Shown here: piece by piece, positions 14,847 through 20,699 of the stretch
How the letters are laid out: every line of letters begins with the position of its first letter
How positions within the stretch are numbered: the stretch's first letter is position 1
DNA from: Candidatus Pelagibacter sp.
GTDB lineage: Bacteria; Pseudomonadota; Alphaproteobacteria; Pelagibacterales; Pelagibacteraceae
Direction: 5' to 3'
NCBI GenBank assembly: GCA_017880265.1
Contig: JAFJTK010000060.1
Location: forward strand, 1 to 20,699
Length of the DNA stretch: 20,699 nt
Position numbers and translations under genes: made by a program
Notes under the pieces: model-generated
The model's input: only the letters and a program-made list of their open reading frames with translations
The model's database searches: none
What the model was told of the DNA's origin: nothing

Positions 14847-15215
14847 ATGTTATCTGAATTTTTAAAAGATTACTTACCAATTATACTATTTTTGATTATA
14901 GCATTAGGCCTTAGTTGTGCATTTGTTGTAGTAAACTTTATACTTTCACCAAAAAAACCAGATCCTGAAAAATTATCCGCTTATGAATGTGGATTTGAAC
15001 CATTTGAAGATTCTAGAATGGAATTTGATGTTCGGTTTTATTTAGTAGCAATTTTATTTATTATTTTTGATTTAGAAATTGCATTTTTATTCCCTTGGGC
15101 AATCTCTCTTGGCAATATTGGCATATTAGGATTTTCTTCAATGATGATTTTTTTATTCATACTTACTATTGGTTTCATTTATGAGTGGAAAAAAGGTGCG
15201 CTAGATTGGGAATAA
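14847..15215 (+). CDS. nuoA: NADH-quinone oxidoreductase subunit A
   Basis: Small membrane subunit of complex I, near the quinone site between the peripheral and membrane arms. The 122-residue product has three membrane spans (about 8-32, 64-84 and 92-112). The conserved loop between spans 1 and 2 contains '[10 protein letters not shown]' with its invariant cysteine, and '[22 protein letters not shown]' features follow, including the conserved acidic pair. It is first in the nuo operon, 87 bases after tRNA-Asp; no convincing promoter is seen in that gap, so transcription may begin there from a weak site or continue from the tRNAs. Confidence 0.97.
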   Translation: MLSEFLKDYLPIILFLIIALGLSCAFVVVNFILSPKKPDPEKLSAYECGFEPFEDSRMEFDVRFYLVAILFIIFDLEIAFLFPWAISLGNIGILGFSSMMIFLFILTIGFIYEWKKGALDWE

Positions 15216-15227
15216 AAAATTACCATA

Positions 15228-15743
15228 ATGAATAATAAGATAGACCAAGTACCAGAAGAATTTAAAGAACTTGCTAAAGATTTTAGTGAGAACGGATTTA
15301 TTACAACTTCATTAGACAATTTAATCAACTGGTCTAGATCAGGATCTTTACACTGGATGACTTTCGGACTTGCGTGTTGTGCGGTTGAAATGATGCAAAC
15401 TGCGATGCCAAGATATGACTTAGAAAGATTTGGTGCAGCACCAAGAGGATCACCAAGGCAATCTGATGTAATGATCGTTGCTGGAACTCTTACAAATAAA
15501 ATGGCTCCTGCTTTGAGAAAAGTTTATGATCAAATGCCCGAACCAAGATACGTAATATCTATGGGTAGTTGTGCGAATGGAGGAGGTTACTATCATTACT
15601 CATATTCAGTAGTTAGAGGATGTGATCGAATTGTACCAGTTGACGTTTATGTTCCTGGATGCCCACCTTCAGCAGAAGCTTTATTGTATGGAATATTACA
15701 ATTGCAAAAAAAAATAAGAAACAAAGGTTCCTTTATTAGGTAG
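15228..15743 (+). CDS. nuoB: NADH-quinone oxidoreductase subunit B (cluster N2)
   Basis: Peripheral-arm subunit that holds the terminal 4Fe-4S cluster N2, the direct electron donor to quinone. The ligands are the tandem pair C50-C51 in 'GLACCAVEM', C115 in 'GSCANGGG' and C145 in '[14 protein letters not shown]'. At 171 residues it is of standard length with a short N-terminal extension as in alphaproteobacterial and mitochondrial (PSST) homologues. The start is 12 bases after the nuoA stop; the nuoC start follows two bases after its own stop. Confidence 0.98.
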   Translation: MNNKIDQVPEEFKELAKDFSENGFITTSLDNLINWSRSGSLHWMTFGLACCAVEMMQTAMPRYDLERFGAAPRGSPRQSDVMIVAGTLTNKMAPALRKVYDQMPEPRYVISMGSCANGGGYYHYSYSVVRGCDRIVPVDVYVPGCPPSAEALLYGILQLQKKIRNKGSFIR

Positions 15744-15745
15744 AT

Positions 15746-16351
15746 ATGAACAATTTAGAAGATTTAGAAAAAAAAATAAATTCAGAATTAACAACTAAAA
15801 TCAATAGTACTGAAATAAAACACAATCAGCTATACATTGAAATAGATAAAGAGGATATAATTGATGTAACTCTTTTCTTAAAAACAAATCAAGAAACTAA
15901 ATTTAGACAACTAATTGATGTAACGGTTGTTGACTATCCAGAGAATGCTCAAAGATTTAAAATGGTTTATCTATTTTTAAGTCATGAATTTAATCAAAGA
16001 ATTATTTTAACTTATTTAATAAATGAAAATGAGGTAATTCCATCATTAACAAGTATATTTCCAGCCGCTAATTGGATGGAAAGAGAGGTTTTTGATATGT
16101 ATGGGGTGTCATTTAAAGATCACCCAGATTTAAGACGAATTTTAACTGATTATGGTTTTGAAGGTCATCCTTTAAGAAAAGATTTTCCTCTTACTGGACA
16201 CACAGAGGTTAGATATAGCGAAGATCAAAAAAAAGTTATTAGTGAACCAGTGAAATTAGAACAAAATTATAGAAATTTTGATTATGAAAGCCCTTGGGAA
16301 GGAACAAAATACATCAAAGAAGAAATAGATAATAATGACAAAAAAAATTAA
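15746..16351 (+). CDS. nuoC: NADH-quinone oxidoreductase subunit C (30-kDa type)
   Basis: Structural subunit of the complex I peripheral arm, without cofactors. The family signature is present as '[15 protein letters not shown]' followed by 'HPDLRRIL' and '[12 protein letters not shown]' (about residues 110-150), and the C-terminal 'FRNFD'-like segment '[12 protein letters not shown]' is as in alphaproteobacterial homologues. It is a separate gene, not fused to nuoD as in E. coli. Its last 17 bases overlap the nuoD start in another frame, which suggests coupled translation. Confidence 0.97.
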   Translation: MNNLEDLEKKINSELTTKINSTEIKHNQLYIEIDKEDIIDVTLFLKTNQETKFRQLIDVTVVDYPENAQRFKMVYLFLSHEFNQRIILTYLINENEVIPSLTSIFPAANWMEREVFDMYGVSFKDHPDLRRILTDYGFEGHPLRKDFPLTGHTEVRYSEDQKKVISEPVKLEQNYRNFDYESPWEGTKYIKEEIDNNDKKN

Positions 16352-17510
16352 AAATCTAAACTTAAATTTTGGACCTCAGCACCCAGCTGCTCATGGTGTA
16401 TTAAGATTGATATTAGAGCTTGATGGTGAAGTTGTTGAAAAAGCTGACCCGCATATAGGTTTATTGCATAGAGGTACTGAAAAGTTAATTGAAAACAAAA
16501 CTTATATGCAAGCAGTACCTTATTTTGATCGTTTAGATTATGTTGCGCCAATGAACCAAGAGCATGCGTTTGCTCTAGCAGTTGAAAAAATATTAGATAT
16601 CGATGTACCAATTAGAGCTCAATATATAAGAGTAATTTTTTGTGAGATAGGTAGAATTTTAAGTCATATTTTGAATGTTACTACACAAGCACTTGATGTA
16701 GGTGCTCTTACGCCTTCATTATGGGGGTTTGAAGAAAGAGAAACATTGATGACTTTTTATGAAAGAGCTTCAGGATCAAGACTTCATGCAAATTATTTTA
16801 GAGCTGGCGGAGTTCATCAAGATTTACCTCTTGGCTTGGAAAATGATATTGGAAAATTTTGTGAAACATTCCCAAAAATTATTGACGATCTTGAAAGTTT
16901 ATTAACTGACAATAGAATTTTTAAACAAAGAAATGTTGATATAGGAATTGTATCAAAACAAGATGCATTAGATTATTCTTTTTCTGGTGTTATGGTTAGA
17001 GGCTCTGGTGTTGCTTGGGATTTAAGAAAATCACAACCATATGATTGCTATGATCAACTTGATTTTAAAATTCCTGTTGGAAAAAATGGAGATTGTTATG
17101 ATCGATACTTATGCAGAATTGAAGAAATGAAAGAGAGTGTTTCCATAATCAAACAATGTCTCTCAAAAATGGAAAAAGGCCCAATTAAATCTTTAGATGG
17201 AAAAATAAGCCCACCACCAAAAAAAGATCTTAAGCAATCAATGGAAGCTTTGATTCATCATTTTAAACTTTTTACAGAGGGCTATAGAGTTCCTAAAGAT
17301 GAAATTTATACAGCAGTTGAGGCTCCAAAAGGTGAGTTTGGTGTTTATTTAATTTCTGATGGTTCAAGCAAACCTTATAAGTGTAAAATTAGAGCACCAG
17401 GATTTTCACACCTTCAATCAATGGATTATTTAATAAAAGGTCATATGTTAGCTGATGTACCTGCTGTATTGGGTTCAATGGATATAGTTTTTGGAGAAGT
17501 AGATAGATGA
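16335..17510 (+). CDS. nuoD: NADH-quinone oxidoreductase subunit D (49-kDa type)
   Basis: Peripheral-arm subunit that forms the quinone pocket together with NuoB; related to the large subunit of NiFe hydrogenases but without metal. Conserved points are '[15 protein letters not shown]' at residues 10-25 with the quinone-site histidine, '[12 protein letters not shown]', '[14 protein letters not shown]' and 'GVHQDLP', and the invariant C-terminus 'FGEVDR'. At 391 residues it is full length. The start is inside the end of nuoC and the stop overlaps the nuoE start by four bases (ATGA), so translation of C, D and E is likely coupled. Confidence 0.98.
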   Translation: MTKKIKNLNLNFGPQHPAAHGVLRLILELDGEVVEKADPHIGLLHRGTEKLIENKTYMQAVPYFDRLDYVAPMNQEHAFALAVEKILDIDVPIRAQYIRVIFCEIGRILSHILNVTTQALDVGALTPSLWGFEERETLMTFYERASGSRLHANYFRAGGVHQDLPLGLENDIGKFCETFPKIIDDLESLLTDNRIFKQRNVDIGIVSKQDALDYSFSGVMVRGSGVAWDLRKSQPYDCYDQLDFKIPVGKNGDCYDRYLCRIEEMKESVSIIKQCLSKMEKGPIKSLDGKISPPPKKDLKQSMEALIHHFKLFTEGYRVPKDEIYTAVEAPKGEFGVYLISDGSSKPYKCKIRAPGFSHLQSMDYLIKGHMLADVPAVLGSMDIVFGEVDR

Positions 17511-18115
17511 GTTTAAGAAGACCAGCAAAAGATCAGCCAGAAACTTTCGAGTTTAACCCTTCATCCTTAGAGGCTGCAAAAGCTATTGTTTCTAAATACC
17601 CTGAAGGTAAACAGCAAAGTGCTGTTATGGCTTTGCTTTACATAGCTCAGAGACAAAATAATAATTGGATACCATTAGCTGCTATGAAGTATATCGCTAA
17701 ATTTTTAGAGATGCCTTACATCAAAGTTTATGAGGTCGCTACTTTTTACACAATGTACAATTTATCTCCTGTCGGTAAATTTTTTGTACAAGTTTGCACT
17801 ACTACTCCATGCATGATTAGAGGAGCAAATAAACTAGTTGAGGCGTGTAAAGAAAAAATTTCAGAGAATGAGTTAGAGTTATCAAGAGACAAGAGCTGTT
17901 CATGGATGGAAGTTGAATGTCTTGGAGCATGTGTGAATGCCCCAATGATGCAAATTAATGATGATTATTACGAAGATCTTGATAAAGAAAAAACTTTAGA
18001 AATTTTAGACAAAATTTTAAGTGGTGAAACACCAAAACCAGGATCTTATAGAGGTCGTGTGAATAACGAACCTGAAAATAACAGAAAAACACTTATGGAT
18101 TTAAAAAATGCTTAA
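17507..18115 (+). CDS. nuoE: NADH-quinone oxidoreductase subunit E (24-kDa type)
   Basis: Thioredoxin-fold subunit with the 2Fe-2S cluster N1a, paired with NuoF in the NADH-oxidising module. Ligands are C97 and C102 in '[11 protein letters not shown]' and C138 and C142 in '[10 protein letters not shown]'. The protein is 202 residues; the C-terminal extension after about residue 165 ('[13 protein letters not shown]') is typical of alphaproteobacterial NuoE and longer than in E. coli. The start overlaps the nuoD stop by four bases and the end overlaps nuoF by eight bases. Confidence 0.97.
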   Translation: MSLRRPAKDQPETFEFNPSSLEAAKAIVSKYPEGKQQSAVMALLYIAQRQNNNWIPLAAMKYIAKFLEMPYIKVYEVATFYTMYNLSPVGKFFVQVCTTTPCMIRGANKLVEACKEKISENELELSRDKSCSWMEVECLGACVNAPMMQINDDYYEDLDKEKTLEILDKILSGETPKPGSYRGRVNNEPENNRKTLMDLKNA

Positions 18116-19439
18116 AGATAAAGATAGAATTTTTCAAAACCTATATAATGATTTGGGCTCAGATGTCTCTTCATCTCAAAAAAGAGGGGATTGGGTTAAT
18201 ACCAAAGATATAACAGATAAAGGTAGAGATTGGATTATCAATGAAATTAAATCTTCAGAATTAAGAGGCAGAGGTGGTGCTGGATTTCCAACAGGATTGA
18301 AATGGTCTTTTGCCCCTAAGGAAGTTGGATCAAGACCTCACTATTTAGTAATTAATGGAGATGAATCTGAGCCAGGAACTTGTAAGGATAGAGATATATT
18401 AAGATTTGAACCACACAAATTGATAGAAGGTTGTCTTATTGCTTCTTATGCTGTGCAAGCACATGTTTGCTATATTTATATCAGAGGCGAGTATTTTGTT
18501 GATGGTCAAAAACTTCAAGCTGCAATAGATGAAGCTTATGAAAAAAAATTACTTGGTAAAAATGCTGCTGGTACAGGCTGGGATTTAGATATTTATATTC
18601 ATTATGGTGCAGGAGCTTATATTTGTGGTGAGGAAACAGCTTTACTTGAAAGTATTGAGGGAAAAAAAGGTCAACCAAGATTAAAACCTCCATTTCCAGC
18701 TTTAATTGGTTTATATGGATGTCCAACAATCATTAATAATGTTGAAACTATAGCAGTTGTTCCTACTATTCTTAGAAGAGGGGGCAAATGGTTTGCCTCA
18801 CTTGGTAGAGAAAAAAATACAGGAACTAAAATTTTTTGTATTTCAGGGAATGTAAACAATCCATGCAATGTTGAAGAAGAAATGAATATACCATTAAAAG
18901 AATTAATAGAGGTTCATGCTGGTGGAGTAATTGGAGGTTGGGACAATCTACAAGCTGTAATTCCTGGGGGATCATCGATGCCATTAATACCTAAAGAAAA
19001 ATGTGAAACATTAACTATGGATTTCGATTCTTTAATGGCTGAAAAAAGTGGATTAGGCACTGCAGGAATAGTCGTTATTAATAAAGATCAAGACATCATT
19101 AAATGCATGGCAAGAATTGCTAGATTTTATAAACATGAAAGTTGTGGTCAATGCACACCTTGTAGAGAGGGATCTGGATGGATGTGGCGTATGTTGGAAC
19201 GTATGGCAAAAGGTGAGGCAACCAAAGATGAAGTTGATATGTTAGGTGATGTCACCAATCAAATTGCAGGTCACACTATTTGTGCTTTTGGTGAAGGCTC
19301 TTCATGGCCTGTGCAAGGTCTTTTAAGACACTTTAAAAAAGAGATAGAAGAAAGAAATAATTTAGAACTTATAGTAGAGAAAAAAAATACAATTCCTTAC
19401 TTAGTCGATCAACACTTATTGGATAAAAAAAATGCTTAA
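18108..19439 (+). CDS. nuoF: NADH-quinone oxidoreductase subunit F (51-kDa, NADH and FMN binding)
   Basis: Catalytic entry point of complex I: NADH is oxidised here and electrons pass through FMN to cluster N3. The glycine-rich FMN/NADH site '[15 protein letters not shown]' lies at about 52-66 and '[16 protein letters not shown]' at about 167-182. Cluster N3 is bound by C346, C349 and C352 in '[11 protein letters not shown]' and by C392 in 'HTICAFG', with the expected 39-residue gap. The 443-residue length is standard. It starts within the last eight bases of nuoE and its own end overlaps nuoG in the same way. Confidence 0.98.
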   Translation: MLKDKDRIFQNLYNDLGSDVSSSQKRGDWVNTKDITDKGRDWIINEIKSSELRGRGGAGFPTGLKWSFAPKEVGSRPHYLVINGDESEPGTCKDRDILRFEPHKLIEGCLIASYAVQAHVCYIYIRGEYFVDGQKLQAAIDEAYEKKLLGKNAAGTGWDLDIYIHYGAGAYICGEETALLESIEGKKGQPRLKPPFPALIGLYGCPTIINNVETIAVVPTILRRGGKWFASLGREKNTGTKIFCISGNVNNPCNVEEEMNIPLKELIEVHAGGVIGGWDNLQAVIPGGSSMPLIPKEKCETLTMDFDSLMAEKSGLGTAGIVVINKDQDIIKCMARIARFYKHESCGQCTPCREGSGWMWRMLERMAKGEATKDEVDMLGDVTNQIAGHTICAFGEGSSWPVQGLLRHFKKEIEERNNLELIVEKKNTIPYLVDQHLLDKKNA

Positions 19440-20699
19440 ATTAAAAGTTAACAATATTGATGTAGAAGTTGAAGAAGGTCTGACGGTTCTCCAAGCATGT
19501 GAAAAAGCTGGAGTTGAAATTCCAAGATTTTGTTATCATGAAAAACTTTCAATAGCTGGAAACTGTAGAATGTGCTTAGTTGAAATGGAAAAATCTCCTA
19601 AACCAGTTGCATCTTGTGCAATGCCTGCAGCAGAAGGCATGAATATCAAAACAAATACACCCTTTGTTGAAAAAGCAAGAAAAGGTGTGATGGAATTCTT
19701 ACTTGCCAATCACCCATTAGATTGCCCTGTTTGTGATCAAGGTGGAGAATGTGATCTTCAAGATCAATCAATGTTCTATGGTGTAGATAAATCGAGATAC
19801 AAAGAAAATAAAAGATCAGTTCCTGAAAAAAATATGGGACCTTTAATAAAAACTCAAATGACAAGATGTATTCATTGTACACGTTGTGTAAGATTTGCAA
19901 CTGAAGTCGCTGGTGTGCCAGAGCTTGGAGCTATTGGCAGAGGTGAAGATATGCAAATTACAACTTATTTAGAACAATCAATGCAATCAGAGCTATCAGC
20001 TAATGTAGTAGATTTATGTCCAGTTGGAGCGCTAACATCGAAACCATATGTATTTGAAGCAAGACCTTGGGAACTTAAAAAGACAGAGACCATAGATGTT
20101 ATGGATGCTATTGGATCAAATATAAGAGTTGATACTTATGATTGGGAAGTAAAAAGAGTATTACCAATTATAAACGAGGATATTAATGAAGAATGGATTT
20201 CTGACAAGACAAGATATGCTTGTGACGGTTTACTAAATCAAAGATTAGACACACCTTTTATAAAATATAATGGTAAATTTGAAAAAGCTTCATGGGAAGA
20301 AGTTTATAAAATTATAAAGTCTAAATTTGAAAATACATCTAAAGAAAAAGTATGTGGTTTTGTTGGAGATCTTACCAATATGGAAACTGGATATATTTTT
20401 AAAGAATTTTTTGATCGAACTTTAGACTCACAAAATTATGAGTCCAGATCAGATAATCGATTTATAGATATCAGAAAAAGAGAAAATTACCTTTTTAACT
20501 CTACCATAAATGGTATTGAAGAGTCTGATTTAATTTTTTTAATTGGAACTAATCCTAGATATGAAGCAACAATTTTAAATGCAAGAATAAGAAAATCTTA
20601 TTTAAATAATAATACTAAAATTATTTCACTAAATGATTTGGGAGATTTAACTTATCCATATGAAAGTTTAGACGGAAAGACTAAAACATTAAAAGAAAT
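19432..20699 (+). CDS. nuoG: NADH-quinone oxidoreductase subunit G (75-kDa), 5' part
   Basis: Largest peripheral-arm subunit, carrying several iron-sulfur clusters. The frame is open from the ATG at 19432 to the window edge, giving 422 residues of an expected 670-690. The ferredoxin-like N-terminus binds 2Fe-2S N1b through C34, C45, C48 and C62. N5 has its rare histidine ligand H94 with C98, C101 and C107 ('[15 protein letters not shown]'). N4 uses C146, C149, C152 and C196. After these comes the molybdopterin-oxidoreductase-like domain, which in this family no longer binds molybdenum. I see no extra four-cysteine N7 motif in the visible part. The start overlaps the end of nuoF by eight bases. 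Confidence 0.97.
   Translation, partial: MLKLKVNNIDVEVEEGLTVLQACEKAGVEIPRFCYHEKLSIAGNCRMCLVEMEKSPKPVASCAMPAAEGMNIKTNTPFVEKARKGVMEFLLANHPLDCPVCDQGGECDLQDQSMFYGVDKSRYKENKRSVPEKNMGPLIKTQMTRCIHCTRCVRFATEVAGVPELGAIGRGEDMQITTYLEQSMQSELSANVVDLCPVGALTSKPYVFEARPWELKKTETIDVMDAIGSNIRVDTYDWEVKRVLPIINEDINEEWISDKTRYACDGLLNQRLDTPFIKYNGKFEKASWEEVYKIIKSKFENTSKEKVCGFVGDLTNMETGYIFKEFFDRTLDSQNYESRSDNRFIDIRKRENYLFNSTINGIEESDLIFLIGTNPRYEATILNARIRKSYLNNNTKIISLNDLGDLTYPYESLDGKTKTLKE

Noticed and set aside
14626..14880. 84-codon minus-strand frame over tRNA-Val, tRNA-Asp and the nuoA start
   Set aside because: It is antisense to two tRNA genes. Its 'GVKGLEPST' and 'GSKGLEPLT' repeats are the well-known false translation of tRNA T-arm regions, often wrongly annotated as proteins.

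Overview
The window is very AT-rich, almost fully coding, and packed with overlapping genes. Its gene content and order (TRAP transporter; tig-clpP-clpX-lon; two tRNAs; nuoA-G), alphaproteobacterial-type NuoE and Lon, and low-GC codon usage point to a streamlined marine alphaproteobacterium of the SAR11 / 'Candidatus Pelagibacter' type. That assignment is inference from composition, gene order and family recognition, not from a database match.

Region 1 (1-4974, + strand): the end of a TRAP solute-binding protein (dctP-type), a hairpin terminator, the small and large TRAP membrane subunits, an NCS1-family permease, and a zinc-dependent medium-chain dehydrogenase. Together these look like an uptake module for small organic substrates with an oxidation step. 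The substrate cannot be read from the sequence.

Region 2 (4990-8480, both strands): small housekeeping and uncharacterised genes that alternate in direction and touch or overlap. They are a secreted DUF3047 protein, a 47-residue membrane microprotein (minus), a YbgC-type thioesterase, a family-5 uracil-DNA glycosylase (minus), a secreted histidine phosphatase, a 42-residue very basic protein, and a three-gene overlapping minus-strand cluster (DUF1289 protein, 56-residue membrane protein, 143-residue secreted protein). Three of these genes are under 60 codons and easily missed.

Region 3 (8538-14542, + strand): tRNA-Leu(UAG), then trigger factor (with an unusual His-rich, Lys-rich tail), ClpP, ClpX and Lon. 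This is the cell's main cytosolic folding and ATP-dependent proteolysis set in one row.

Region 4 (14550-20699, + strand): tRNA-Val(UAC) and tRNA-Asp(GUC), then nuoA-B-C-D-E-F and the first 422 codons of nuoG. These encode the peripheral arm plus one membrane subunit of the proton-pumping NADH:quinone oxidoreductase (complex I), with several genes overlapping at their ends.

No gene-free stretch exceeds about 105 bases. No insertion sequence, CRISPR array, phage gene, rRNA or recognisable riboswitch was seen. I found no clearly new multi-gene system. The most novel material is the set of microproteins, the trigger factor tail, and the altered substrate-site residues of the NCS1 permease.
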